In this document: in pieces, positions 24,017 to 32,393 of the stretch | Position numbering within the stretch: position 1 is the stretch's first letter | How the letters are laid out: every line of letters starts with the position of its first letter | Source of the DNA: an uncultured Methanobrevibacter sp. | Lineage (GTDB): Archaea > Methanobacteriota > Methanobacteria > Methanobacteriales > Methanobacteriaceae | Length of the DNA stretch: 37,030 nucleotides | NCBI GenBank assembly: GCA_900319985.1 | Contig: ONQL01000013.1 | Coordinates: 1-37,030 of the forward strand | Reading direction: 5' to 3' | The notes under the pieces: generated by a model | What the model was told of the DNA's origin: nothing | The model's input: the letters and a program-made list of their open reading frames with translations, nothing else | The model's database searches: none | Translations under genes and position numbers: made by a program

Positions 24017-25438
24017 TTAAATTCCTTGTTTTTCAAATTCAACGTTTAAAAAATCTTTAATGTTATCCCTTGCTAAATCAACCATTTCAGGAGCAGGACC
24101 TCCCGGAACAGCCCTAATTTTAACATTTTCTACAGGATTTAAAGCCCTTTGAATCAAGTCATCAGACAATTCTAACTTGTCAAATCCCAAATCAATAGCT
24201 ATATTATCTATAAATTCAGAAGTGATATCCTCTTCAGCCATTTCATTTGCAGTAGCCTCATTAACAATCCTTCCGACAATTTTGTGAGCAGTTCTAAATG
24301 GAATCTGTTTTTCACGAACCATAATATCTGCCAAATCTGTTGCTGTAGCGAAATTCTTTCCTGCAAGTTCCGCACATCTTTCAGTTTTGAATTCGACAGA
24401 CAATAACATTTTAGTTACAATAGACAAAGTGTCTTGAGTTACTTGAACTGCATTCCATAAATGAGGAGTGATTTCCTGCAAATCTCTATTGTAAGTGTAT
24501 GGAATAGCTTTAAGAATAGTTAGAATAGTAATTAGCTCACCAGTTGCAATGCTGGTTTTACCTCTTGCAAGTTCTGCCACATCAGGATTTTTCTTTTGAG
24601 GCATAATAGATGAAGTAGATGAATATTCATCAGCCATTTCAATTACTCCAAATTCGTAAGTACTCCATAAAACCAGTTCTTCACAGATTTTAGCTAATGT
24701 GGAAGACAGTGAAACCAAATCAAAAACAGTTTCAGAAATGAAATCTCTTGCAGAAACACCATCCATTGAATTTTCAAGATAAGCATCAAAACCCAATAAA
24801 TCTGTTGTCAGTTGCCTATTAATAGGAAAGCTGGTAGTGGCCATAGCCGCTGAACCAAGCGGATTTAAATTAACACGTTTATAAGTATCATCCAAACGTT
24901 CATAATCCCTTTTAAGTGCTTGAACATGAGCCATCAAATGATGAGCGATAGTGATCGGTTGAGCATGCTGCAAATGAGTAAAACCAATGAATACATCATT
25001 TAAATGGTCCCCAGCCATTTCAACTAATCCTTCCATAAACTCCAAAATTCCAATTTGAATTTCAGAAATTTTTTCTCTCAATACTAGCCTAATGTCTGTA
25101 GCAACTTGGTCATTACGTGATTTAGCGGTATGCATAAATCCTGCATCAGGCCCTATTTTAGAGGTTACATAATTTTCAATAGCCATGTGAACATCCTCAA
25201 CAGAAGGATCGAAAACCAATGCAGAATAACCCTCTTCTTTTAGTTCATCAAGAGCACATAAAATTTTATCAGCAATTTCTTCATCAACAATACCTTCATG
25301 TTTTAACATGGAAGTGTGTGCAAAATTAGTTTTAATATCCGCTTCAAAAATAATTTTATCAAATTCAAGTGATGAAGTATATTCAGCTGCTTCATCAGTC
25401 ATTCCAGTCTTAAAACGACCATTTCTAATATTATCCAA
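24017..25438 (-). CDS. argH: Argininosuccinate lyase
   Basis: A 473-residue enzyme of the fumarase/aspartase superfamily that splits argininosuccinate to arginine and fumarate, the last step of arginine synthesis. Seen: TAKSRNDQVATDIRL (substrate-binding region), GFTHLQHAQPIT with the conserved His, and the superfamily signature SSIMPQKKNPDVAEL with the catalytic Ser loop. The length is normal. The start is TTG 25438 (MDNIRNGRFKTGMTDEAA) with AAGGGAT before it, and no ATG lies at a better place. It sits downstream of the S27ae gene, separated by 76 bp rich in A/T tracts that probably terminate the ribosomal block. Confidence 0.93.
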   Translation of the reverse strand: MDNIRNGRFKTGMTDEAAEYTSSLEFDKIIFEADIKTNFAHTSMLKHEGIVDEEIADKILCALDELKEEGYSALVFDPSVEDVHMAIENYVTSKIGPDAGFMHTAKSRNDQVATDIRLVLREKISEIQIGILEFMEGLVEMAGDHLNDVFIGFTHLQHAQPITIAHHLMAHVQALKRDYERLDDTYKRVNLNPLGSAAMATTSFPINRQLTTDLLGFDAYLENSMDGVSARDFISETVFDLVSLSSTLAKICEELVLWSTYEFGVIEMADEYSSTSSIMPQKKNPDVAELARGKTSIATGELITILTILKAIPYTYNRDLQEITPHLWNAVQVTQDTLSIVTKMLLSVEFKTERCAELAGKNFATATDLADIMVREKQIPFRTAHKIVGRIVNEATANEMAEEDITSEFIDNIAIDLGFDKLELSDDLIQRALNPVENVKIRAVPGGPAPEMVDLARDNIKDFLNVEFEKQGI

Positions 25439-25514
25439 AGAAATCCCTTCTTAAAAATGATTAAAATTTAAAAAAAAATAAAGTAAAAAAAAAGAAATTA
25501 AGATTTGAAAAATC

Positions 25515-25667
25515 TTATTTTTTCATTTCAGTGTATCCGCATTTACCACAAGCAAACCTGTCACCATGGTCAGCCATGAATACACCTTCACCACAACGAG
25601 GACAAATTGGGTTTTTTCTTTCAATTTTGTCTCCATCAACTTTGTAAAGATCAGATTTTTTTACCAT
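25515..25667 (-). CDS. rps27ae: 30S ribosomal protein S27ae
   Basis: A 50-residue zinc-ribbon protein of the small subunit. Zinc ligands are in PICPRCGEG (about 20-28) and FACGKCGYTE (about 38-47). MADHGDRFAC is the usual S27ae core. The ATG is preceded by GGTGAT. It ends the minus-strand block of translation genes, 9 nt after S24e, and is too short to be found by length-based ORF calling. Confidence 0.93.
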   Translation of the reverse strand: MVKKSDLYKVDGDKIERKNPICPRCGEGVFMADHGDRFACGKCGYTEMKK

Positions 25668-25676
25668 ATAAATCAC

Positions 25677-26003
25677 CTATTCTTCTGCTTCTGCTTCAGC
25701 TTCTTCTTCAGCAGGTTCTTCTTCAGGTTCTTCGTTTTTAACAATGACATGTTGAGCTTCAATATATTTTAAATCATCAACAGTATCATAAACTTTAGCA
25801 TAACCTAATGCTTTAGGTTCACCGTAATGTGGTTGCACATTGTCTACAACAATTAAATCTTTTTTAGTGTTTAATAAAGCAACTAATTTTGATTTAATGT
25901 CTAATAATTTAGGAGTTGCTTCTCCATCATAATCAACATAAAATTTAATTTCTTTTCTGTTAAATACTTTATTTTCTTTTTCTTCAATAAATTCAATTTC
26001 CAT
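25677..26003 (-). CDS. rps24e: 30S ribosomal protein S24e
   Basis: A 108-residue small-subunit protein. The core (1-90) has EIEFIEEKENKVFNRKEIKF and HYGEPKALGYAKVYD, typical of archaeal S24e. The last 18 residues are almost all Glu/Ala, an acidic tail longer than I expect in many relatives. The ATG follows GAGGT. It is 17 nt after the dephospho-CoA kinase gene and just before S27ae, the standard archaeal order. Confidence 0.93.
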   Translation of the reverse strand: MEIEFIEEKENKVFNRKEIKFYVDYDGEATPKLLDIKSKLVALLNTKKDLIVVDNVQPHYGEPKALGYAKVYDTVDDLKYIEAQHVIVKNEEPEEEPAEEEAEAEAEE

Positions 26004-26020
26004 TATAAAACCTCATTTAT

Positions 26021-26530
26021 TTATTCTTCAATAAATCCGTCGATAAGCTTTTGAGCTTTATTTTTCATGTCAGAAACTTTTAAAAGCACCAAACCTTCAT
26101 TTGGTTGACCATATAAAATTGTAGTTTCTGGATTTGCCATTAGGATGCAAGGAAGAACTGCAAGATCTTCTTCCCCTGCTACTTCAATTACATAACATTC
26201 GCCACTGTTAGATAATTCAAGAGCTTGGCCTATGGTTTCCCATAGATCATCAGTAATGGTTCCAGCAGGATTATCAGCTTTTAAAATGTTGTCTGCAAGT
26301 ATAACATCATGAGTATGATTTTTTCTTTGAATTAAATTATCAATTATACCAATATTTGGATATAATTCGTATTTTGTAAGATTACTAAAAGTTGCATCAC
26401 CAACAGAAATTAAAAATTCAGAAGATTTGATTTCATCAATTGCATCTTCAAAGTTTGGATATAAATTACCTAATGGTTTTTTTAACTCAACAATTATATC
26501 TTTATTTAATTCTGCATCTAAACGTAACAC
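26021..26530 (-). CDS. GTP-dependent dephospho-CoA kinase (DUF359)
   Basis: A 169-residue archaeal enzyme that phosphorylates the 3' hydroxyl of dephospho-CoA using GTP, the final step of archaeal CoA synthesis. Family marks are FLISVGDATFSNL (about 39-51), IIDNLIQRKNH, NPAGTITDDLW (about 87-97) and VAGEEDLAVLPCIL (about 118-131), where the acidic pairs are catalytic in the characterised Thermococcus homologue. The start is GTG 26530 with GAGGG upstream. Its place between RpoE'' and S24e is typical of Euryarchaeota. Confidence 0.9.
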   Translation of the reverse strand: MLRLDAELNKDIIVELKKPLGNLYPNFEDAIDEIKSSEFLISVGDATFSNLTKYELYPNIGIIDNLIQRKNHTHDVILADNILKADNPAGTITDDLWETIGQALELSNSGECYVIEVAGEEDLAVLPCILMANPETTILYGQPNEGLVLLKVSDMKNKAQKLIDGFIEE

Positions 26531-26540
26531 AAAAAACCCT

Positions 26541-26717
26541 CTATCTTACTCTTAAACAATATTCACCTGGAATTTTAATATTTAATTCCTTAGCTATTGC
26601 TGAATCTCCAGGATCAGTAATAATTAAAAGACCACTCCAATTATCCGAAGTTGGACTTCCACAAGATGGACAATGATCTTTATTTGAAATCATTTTACAA
26701 ACGGTACAAGCCTTCAT
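26541..26717 (-). CDS. rpoE2: RNA polymerase subunit E'' / Spt4
   Basis: A 58-residue zinc-finger protein, the archaeal Spt4 homologue (called RpoE''), which pairs with Spt5 to aid RNA polymerase processivity. Ligands are in KACTVCKMI (residues 2-10) and DHCPSCGSP (14-22). SDNWSGLLIITDP is the family core, and it ends GEYCLRVR. It overlaps the end of rpoE1 by ATGA, with GGGTGGAGA inside the upstream gene as the ribosome site. Confidence 0.93.
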   Translation of the reverse strand: MKACTVCKMISNKDHCPSCGSPTSDNWSGLLIITDPGDSAIAKELNIKIPGEYCLRVR

Positions 26718-27298
26718 TCTCCACCCTTCTTACTTTTTTGTTTAGCTTCTTCAATCCATTCAAATCTGCCTAAATTAGTTTGTCTCATAGTGAGAGGAAT
26801 CTTAGAATTCCTATTGTTTTCAATGTTATTAGTAGATTCATCTTTAATTGAAACGCTAACAGCTCTAGCTCTAACTAAGTCACCTAAATCTAAAGTCTTA
26901 TTAGATTCTTTAGCAAGCAATGCCCCTCTCTTAGGATCATAATTAATATAATCATCAGTTACTTGAGAAACATGTATTAAACCATCCATAGGCCCAATTC
27001 TCACAAAAGCTCCATAATCAACAATATCAATTACTTCACCATCAAAAATCTCATGTTGTTCTGGTTTGAAGAAAATAGCTTCAAAGACAACATTATGATA
27101 AGCAGCGCCGTCACCCATAATGAGTCTACCTTCACCTATTTCATCGATATCATTAACACAGATAAGTAAACCAAGTTTTTTATCTAAACGACCCTCATAG
27201 GTCTCGTTTAAAGTTTGAATAGCAACTTCTTTGAGAGGATCACCAAATCTGTAAGGTGGTATTCTTACAGTATCCTCGATTTTTGTTTTATAATACAA
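26714..27298 (-). CDS. rpoE1: RNA polymerase subunit E' (Rpo7)
   Basis: A 194-residue stalk subunit of archaeal RNA polymerase, homologous to Rpb7. The N-terminal RNP-like domain begins YYKTKIEDTVRIPPYRFGDP. The C-terminal S1 RNA-binding domain (about 80-160) has GEVIDIVDYGAFVRIGPMDG and GLIHVSQVTDDYI. It binds nascent RNA together with Rpo4, which is encoded elsewhere. The start is TTG 27298 with GAGGGAT upstream. It is linked by a 4-nt overlap to rpoE2. Confidence 0.93.
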   Translation of the reverse strand: MYYKTKIEDTVRIPPYRFGDPLKEVAIQTLNETYEGRLDKKLGLLICVNDIDEIGEGRLIMGDGAAYHNVVFEAIFFKPEQHEIFDGEVIDIVDYGAFVRIGPMDGLIHVSQVTDDYINYDPKRGALLAKESNKTLDLGDLVRARAVSVSIKDESTNNIENNRNSKIPLTMRQTNLGRFEWIEEAKQKSKKGGE

Positions 27299-27334
27299 AA
27301 TAATCCCTCATTTAATTAATAAGTTTAATTAATA

Positions 27335-27727
27335 TTATATTTTACCTTCAACAGCAATATATCTTTTTTGTCTTAAATATGCTACTGTGATTCCTTTATC
27401 TTTCGCACGATTTTTCAATTCTATATCGTTTGTAGCTAAAACTTCTGAAACTCTAAGTAACGCATCATCCACAGTTTCATTTTCTAATAATGAAATATCC
27501 TTTATTTCAATTTTTGAAGAATTAGCTAACTTTAAGGCCAAATTAGCATTTAGCCTTATTTTTCCTTTATTATTTCTTTTCAAACCCTTCAATTCATTGA
27601 TAACAAAGCTCGGAGTAGTTAATTTATAAGAAGGTAATATTTTTTCAAGTTCAGTGATGATATCCACATTGAACTGAAAAGGAACCATAAAAAAATTGGT
27701 ATCAATTACAACTTCTTTAGAGTTCAT
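27335..27727 (-). CDS. PIN-domain nuclease
   Basis: A 130-residue PIN-domain protein with the acidic metal-binding residues of the fold: VVIDTNFFM (Asp8), FVINELKGL (Glu near 45), TVDDALLRV and LATNDIELKNRAKDKGI. Its place right after aIF2-gamma in a translation operon, as in other Euryarchaeota, argues for a housekeeping RNA-processing role (Fcf1-like) rather than a VapC toxin, and no antitoxin gene adjoins it. The RNA target is unknown. It starts 10 nt after the aIF2-gamma stop. Confidence 0.82.
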   Translation of the reverse strand: MNSKEVVIDTNFFMVPFQFNVDIITELEKILPSYKLTTPSFVINELKGLKRNNKGKIRLNANLALKLANSSKIEIKDISLLENETVDDALLRVSEVLATNDIELKNRAKDKGITVAYLRQKRYIAVEGKI

Positions 27728-27737
27728 TATTCGCCCT

Positions 27738-28952
27738 CTATTTTATAATACCGTAACCGATTAATCTCCAACGAGCACCGACTCTACGACTTAAAGCAAC
27801 TCTATCTCCAGGACTTGCGCAAACAGGTAACTTGAGAGTGACTTCAACCACGTTTTTCTTTGTTGAAGTAACAACACCTATTGTAGTTGTAGTACCACAG
27901 TTAATCATTAAAGCCTCTTTAATTTTAATAGGAGCAACATCACGTTCTTCTTTAGTACCTACAACACGGTCAAGCAAATTAGCTTCCATTTTAAAGCTAT
28001 TTAAAACTTCAGGTAAGGTACCTTCTTCTCCAGCAACAGTACCAGATAATGAATCTGATTTAGTTAAAGACGGATCTAATTTAGTTGCAATACCTACAAG
28101 ACCACCGGGACCTATTTCCTCAACTTGTTCACCATTAGCTTCAAGACCGATAATTTCAGATTTTAAAGTAATTCTTTCCCCATTATTAGTAGGACCCGGC
28201 CTGATTTCAATGGTATCTCCAAGTTTAAATTTACCTTGGACTAAGGTTCCACCTATAACTCCACCTTTAATTTTATTAGCACCGGAACCAGGTTTATTAA
28301 TATCAAATGACCTTGCCACGTGCATTAATGTAGAATCTTCAGTATTCCTTTCCGGAGGTTGAATTTGTTTAAGCATTGTTTCAATTAATATATCCACATT
28401 AGCACCTTGTTGAGCAGATACCGGGATAATTAAAGCATCTTCAGCACATGTTCCTTTAACAAATTCCTTAATTTCATTATAACTTTCAATAGCTCTTTCT
28501 TTTGAAACGATATCAATTTTATTTTGAACTACGATAACATCCTTAACACCGATTACATCAAGTGCCATGAGATGCTCTTTAGTTTGTGGTTGTGGACAAG
28601 ACTCATTTGCAGCAATTACTAAAACTGCACCATCCATAATTGCAGCACCAGATAACATGGTTGCCATAAGGGTCTCGTGACCTGGAGCATCAACAAAGGA
28701 CACTTTTCTAATTAATTCAGTTTCGCTGCCACAGATTTCACATTTTTCAGAAGTAGTGTAACATTCAGGTTCTCCGCATTCAGGACATTTTCTAAATTCA
28801 ATATCCGCATAACCTAAACGAATAGAAATACCTCTTTTTGTTTCCTCACTGTGAGTATCAGTCCAAATTCCTGATAATGCTTTAGTAAGAGTTGTCTTAC
28901 CATGGTCTACATGACCTACTAAACCTATGTTAACATCTGACTGTACGTTCAC
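27738..28952 (-). CDS. Translation initiation factor aIF2 subunit gamma
   Basis: A 404-residue GTPase that carries initiator Met-tRNA to the small subunit as part of the aIF2 trimer. G motifs are GHVDHGKTT (13-21), DAPGH (about 91-95) and NKID (about 146-149). The zinc knuckle CPECGEPECYTTSEKCEICG lies between G1 and G3, as expected for the gamma subunit. The C-terminal beta-barrels end RRVGARWRLIGYG. The start is GTG 28952 with GGTGG six bases upstream. Confidence 0.94.
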   Translation of the reverse strand: MNVQSDVNIGLVGHVDHGKTTLTKALSGIWTDTHSEETKRGISIRLGYADIEFRKCPECGEPECYTTSEKCEICGSETELIRKVSFVDAPGHETLMATMLSGAAIMDGAVLVIAANESCPQPQTKEHLMALDVIGVKDVIVVQNKIDIVSKERAIESYNEIKEFVKGTCAEDALIIPVSAQQGANVDILIETMLKQIQPPERNTEDSTLMHVARSFDINKPGSGANKIKGGVIGGTLVQGKFKLGDTIEIRPGPTNNGERITLKSEIIGLEANGEQVEEIGPGGLVGIATKLDPSLTKSDSLSGTVAGEEGTLPEVLNSFKMEANLLDRVVGTKEERDVAPIKIKEALMINCGTTTTIGVVTSTKKNVVEVTLKLPVCASPGDRVALSRRVGARWRLIGYGIIK

Positions 28953-29012
28953 AGATAACCACCTTTTTCATAATTTAATTCGACTAAAAGTAAAATAAGA
29001 AAAATAGTAAAA

Positions 29013-29396
29013 CTATTCTTCCTCTTCTTCACCAGCACCAAGAATATCAGCTATTGATTTGCTTCCAGCTTGAGTAACTACAGTGTTGATTTGTACAATA
29101 TCTTCAGCGATAGTGTTTCCTCTAACAGTTTTCCTTTTTTTGACACCATCAACTTTAGGATGATAACCGATACCACCAGTTAATAAACTTTTTATTCTTC
29201 TAGTACCAGAAACATCTTTTTTCATGGTAAAACCGTTTTTGTCACTACCACCAGTGATTTTTAAAGTGTAACCATCTAAACCAACGATTCCACCATCAAA
29301 TTCATCACCTATGACTAATCCATTAAGAGCTTTAGCTTCATCCACTTCAACTTGATGAGTTTCTGCTCCCTGAGACACAACTACTTTGAATGCCAT
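29013..29396 (-). CDS. rps6e: 30S ribosomal protein S6e
   Basis: A 127-residue small-subunit protein. Seen: NGLVIGDEFDGG, LKITGGSDKNGFTMKKDV, RRIKSLLTGGIGYHP and KKRKTVRGNTIAEDI, the standard archaeal S6e order. It ends in an acidic tail (GAGEEEEE). The ATG follows a strong GGAGG. It lies between aIF5B and aIF2-gamma, the usual arrangement. Confidence 0.95.
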   Translation of the reverse strand: MAFKVVVSQGAETHQVEVDEAKALNGLVIGDEFDGGIVGLDGYTLKITGGSDKNGFTMKKDVSGTRRIKSLLTGGIGYHPKVDGVKKRKTVRGNTIAEDIVQINTVVTQAGSKSIADILGAGEEEEE

Positions 29397-29433
29397 GGTA
29401 TTTCCTCCTTAATTATTTTATAAACCCAATTTA

Positions 29434-31224
29434 TTATTCAAAAAGACCAAATTTACCCCAATCAGGATCTTGTTTACGTTTAATTTCAACAAATTCATAT
29501 AAAGTTTCAAATTCATCTTCAGTTAATTTCTCTTTAAATTCTCTTTCGATGAATTTGTAATGTTTTTCAGGAATATCAATATACAATTCATCCCCTTCAT
29601 CAAAATGTTTGCCAACAACAGCGTCCTTAATAGCCATTGCAACTCTTTGACCCCTAGGAATATCAGGTAATGTTTCTCCTTTATCTTCCATACTAGCAAT
29701 TACACCAACATATTCGCCATTCTTATTAATTAAAGTTTGACCTTGTTTAACTGTACCGCTTAAGGATTCAATCCCAATAATAGCAGGTTTACTTTGACGG
29801 AAAACTAATTTCGGTAAAGACATGAATTTAGCAGGCTTGATAATAGCATCATAAAACGCTTTCTTCTTAGCTTTTTCTATTTCATCAATCCAGTATTCAT
29901 ATTCTTCAATAATTTGATAAATCACATCACCTTTAAAGAGTTTAACATCTGAATTTTTAAGATCTTCTTCAGAATTTTGATGAACATTAACATTAAATGC
30001 AATAATAGCACCGTGCGCATCATTTTCATTTAAAGCAATGGATGAATTAATAATGTCTCTACGAGATACATCTCCAATATCTGCTTCACGAATAGGAATA
30101 TCCAATTCCCTTAACAATTTAACAATTGCCTCAAGAGAACCTAAGGTATCAGCTTTAACCAATATTCCTTCATCTTCTGTACTGATAGTAATATCTTCAA
30201 TTTCTTTTAAGATTTCTTCCTCAACATTTTCGTCATCACTTAATACTCTAAGTGGAGAGCCTGAAACAACATCATCTAAATTAGGTGCAGCAATTTTAAT
30301 ACCTGCAGCTGCAACTACTTCATCAAATTTTTGGAATTTCTTTTTAGAATCTCTCATTTCTTCTAGTGGAAGTGGTCTTAAAATAGATCTAATTTTAGTA
30401 GTCAATACTTCGTTTGAAGAAGTCATCAAAGCTATTTCATCATTAGTTCGTAAAACACCATCGTAAATAATACTATCAATAGTTAGACCTAATCCTGTTT
30501 CCTCTTTGATTTCTAAAACAGTACCTTTAGCAGGAGCATCTTCATTAATTTCAAGCTGCTCGGTCAAATACTCTTGAGCAAGTCCCAAAAGCATAGCTAA
30601 AACTTCAATAATTCCTTCTCCAGACCTGGCACTAATTGGAATAATACTGATTTGGGAAGCGAAATTACTGACCCTGTCAAATCTTTCGGATTGGAAACCT
30701 TCCTTATGAAGAGTACCTACAATTTCATAAATTTTTGTATCTAACTCCTGTTTAACACTTTGAGCCTGTTGTTCAAAAGATTCTTTAAATGAAGCACCTT
30801 CATGAGTTTCCCAACCAAATATCATATCAATTTTATTAGCTACTACGATAAATGGAGTTTTATACATTTTAAGAATATTTAATGCTTCAAATGTTTGTGG
30901 TTTAAATCCATCATTGATATCAACAATTAACACTGCTAAATCTGCTAACGCTCCACCACGTTTTCTTAAACTAGTGAAAGCAGCATGACCTGGAGTATCA
31001 ATAAAAAACAAACCAGGAATTAAATCTTTGATAGTTAAACGTGATATGAAATTTCCACAGATTTCTTCAATAGTATCATTAGGAATCTCTGTAGCACCAA
31101 TATGTTGAGTAATACCACCTGCTTCTTTATCAGCAATAGTACTACCTCTAATATAATCTAATAAGGTAGTTTTTCCATGGTCTACATGACCCAATACTGA
31201 TACAATCGGGGATCTGATTTTCAT
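29434..31224 (-). CDS. infB: Translation initiation factor aIF5B (IF-2)
   Basis: A 596-residue ribosome-dependent GTPase for subunit joining. G motifs are GHVDHGKTT (12-20), DTPGH (about 75-79) and NKIDM (about 130-134). Domains II-IV follow, ending with the archaeal C-terminus near YEFVEIKRKQDPDWG. The length is normal for archaea, so this gene is intact, unlike ndk and rpl24e directly upstream. Only a weak AAGAAGA precedes the ATG. About 37 nt separate it from the broken ndk. Confidence 0.95.
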   Translation of the reverse strand: MKIRSPIVSVLGHVDHGKTTLLDYIRGSTIADKEAGGITQHIGATEIPNDTIEEICGNFISRLTIKDLIPGLFFIDTPGHAAFTSLRKRGGALADLAVLIVDINDGFKPQTFEALNILKMYKTPFIVVANKIDMIFGWETHEGASFKESFEQQAQSVKQELDTKIYEIVGTLHKEGFQSERFDRVSNFASQISIIPISARSGEGIIEVLAMLLGLAQEYLTEQLEINEDAPAKGTVLEIKEETGLGLTIDSIIYDGVLRTNDEIALMTSSNEVLTTKIRSILRPLPLEEMRDSKKKFQKFDEVVAAAGIKIAAPNLDDVVSGSPLRVLSDDENVEEEILKEIEDITISTEDEGILVKADTLGSLEAIVKLLRELDIPIREADIGDVSRRDIINSSIALNENDAHGAIIAFNVNVHQNSEEDLKNSDVKLFKGDVIYQIIEEYEYWIDEIEKAKKKAFYDAIIKPAKFMSLPKLVFRQSKPAIIGIESLSGTVKQGQTLINKNGEYVGVIASMEDKGETLPDIPRGQRVAMAIKDAVVGKHFDEGDELYIDIPEKHYKFIEREFKEKLTEDEFETLYEFVEIKRKQDPDWGKFGLFE

Positions 31225-31261
31225 AGTATCTTCTTAATAATAAATTTTTAATATCTTAAAT

Positions 31262-31658
31262 TTATTCATAAATTAAATCATTGTCGACGATTTTGTAATC
31301 GCAAATTTCATCTTCATTAAAGAAAAGAGCAATTTCTCTTTCAGCAGATTCAGGTAGTTCCAAGGTCTGCTTCTAAAGGATTAGTTGCACCAACTAATTT
31401 CCTAATAGTAGTAATAGCTTCTTCTCCTTCAATTACCATAGCTAATGATGGGGATGAAGTGATGTATTCTACTAAACTTGGGAAAAATGGTTTTTCAGCA
31501 TGTTCTCCATAATGAGTTTTTGCTAAATCTTCATCAATTTGAATTAATTTACAAGCAACGATTTGAAGACCTTTTTCTTCAAAACGAGATAATATTTTAC
31601 CCATAAGACGTCTTTGAACAGCGTCTGGTTTCATCATTACAAAACTTTTTTGAATCAT
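31262..31658 (-). pseudogene. ndk: Nucleoside diphosphate kinase, frameshifted; catalytic-His segment missing
   Basis: The first 101 codons read as a normal archaeal NDK (MIQKSFVMMKPDAVQRRLMG, HYGEHAEKPFF, GATNPLEADLGT) and the frame then stops two codons later. A second frame picks up the true C-terminus, PESAEREIALFFNEDEICDY to the TAA at 31262. Between them only one base remains (31355) where relatives have about 19 residues, IRGDFGMDxGRNIIHASDS, including the catalytic His that is phosphorylated. Taking a 150-residue homologue, about 56 nt are lost. NDK balances NTP pools by phosphate transfer. As written, the product would be inactive. A sequence or assembly error is a serious alternative. 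Confidence 0.88.
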
Positions 31659-31734
31659 TCTTTAACCCATTTAACTTTTCTTGGAACTCTTCACCTTCTT
31701 CAATTTCTTTACTACAGAATGAACAAGTTCTCAT
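31655..31734 (-). pseudogene. rpl24e: 50S ribosomal protein L24e, internally deleted
   Basis: The start MRTCSFCSKEIEEG, with the first zinc Cys pair and a GGTG ribosome site, is followed after two bases by the normal C-terminus RVPRKVKWVKE in another frame. Its TGA overlaps the ndk start (ATGA). Homologues of about 53 residues have 28 more residues between these parts, holding the second Cys pair (CSSKC). Here about 82 nt are missing, and the unshifted frame runs uselessly into ndk. L24e is conserved across most archaea, so either an intact copy exists elsewhere, or the loss is recent, or the sequence is wrong. Confidence 0.85.
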
Positions 31735-31748
31735 GTTGTTACACCTTC

Positions 31749-31955
31749 TTATGGAGTCTTAATTTCCTTAGCTTCTCTAATAGTATCAAGTAACATTAAA
31801 ATGTCGCCTTCTCTTACAGGCCCCATAATGTTTCTTGTTAAAATTCTTCCTTTATCTCTACCATCGAGGATTCTGCATTTAATTTGCATTACCTCACCAG
31901 TCATACCAGTTCTTTTTAAAACTTCAATGACTTCAGCAGGAGTTCCTTCTTCCAT
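31749..31955 (-). CDS. rps28e: 30S ribosomal protein S28e
   Basis: A 68-residue OB-fold small-subunit protein. It shows GTPAEVIEVLKRTGMTGEVM, QIKCRILDGRDKGRILTRN and VREGDILMLLDTIREA, all typical of archaeal S28e and full length. The ATG follows GGTGAT. Its position between L7Ae and L24e is the canonical archaeal order. Confidence 0.95.
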   Translation of the reverse strand: MEEGTPAEVIEVLKRTGMTGEVMQIKCRILDGRDKGRILTRNIMGPVREGDILMLLDTIREAKEIKTP

Positions 31956-31989
31956 TTTATCACCGTGAAAATCCTTTAAAAGAATTTAT

Positions 31990-32358
31990 TTATTCTTTTA
32001 ATTCAGCAACTTTTTCTACGATTTCAGCAACAGCAGCTTCAGCATCACCAGCATCTACAATACATGCAGAAGCAGTACCAACAGTTAATCCAGCAGCTCC
32101 ACCAACTTGTTCTTTGGTAGGTAAGTATACGTAAGGAATTTCTTTTTCATCAGCTAAAACAGGAATGTGTGCAACGATTTCAGCAGGATCTACATCTTCT
32201 GCGATAACAACTAATTTTGCATCTCCTCTTTCAATAAATTTAGTTACTTCGTTAGTACCTTTTGCTACTTTACCTGTAGCTTGTGCGGTTTCTAATGCTT
32301 CTTCAGCTTGTTTAGCTAATTCTTCTGGTGTGTCAAATTTTACATAAATGTTTGCCAT
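31990..32358 (-). CDS. rpl7ae: 50S ribosomal protein L7Ae
   Basis: A 122-residue K-turn-binding protein, a component of the large subunit, of box C/D and H/ACA RNPs and of archaeal RNase P. Seen: NEVTKFIERGDAKLVVIAED (RNA-contacting helix and strand), VDPAEIVAHIPVLADEKEIPYV and GGAAGLTVGTASACIVDAGD. The frame is open to 32379, but GGAGG at 32366-32370 fixes ATG 32358. It heads the L7Ae-S28e-L24e-ndk-aIF5B block. A TATA box at about 32438 and a leader hairpin precede it. Confidence 0.95.
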   Translation of the reverse strand: MANIYVKFDTPEELAKQAEEALETAQATGKVAKGTNEVTKFIERGDAKLVVIAEDVDPAEIVAHIPVLADEKEIPYVYLPTKEQVGGAAGLTVGTASACIVDAGDAEAAVAEIVEKVAELKE

Positions 32359-32378
32359 AAAATATACCTCCTTTTTCA

Positions 32379-32393
32379 TCTGGCTATGCCATC
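32379..32393 (-). promoter_or_regulatory. GA-flanked hairpin in the L7Ae leader, K-turn-like
   Basis: On the minus strand the leader reads GGA-TGGC-ATA-GCCA-GATGA: a 4-bp stem flanked on both sides by GA, lying 9 nt before the GGAGG site of rpl7ae. Tandem GA pairs beside a stem are the core of a kink-turn, the ligand of L7Ae itself. The outer (C) helix is weak here, so this is a candidate only. Confidence 0.3.

Noticed and set aside
27335..27727. PIN-domain gene considered as a VapC toxin
   Set aside because: No antitoxin gene adjoins it, and it sits in a conserved translation operon, favouring an RNA-processing role.
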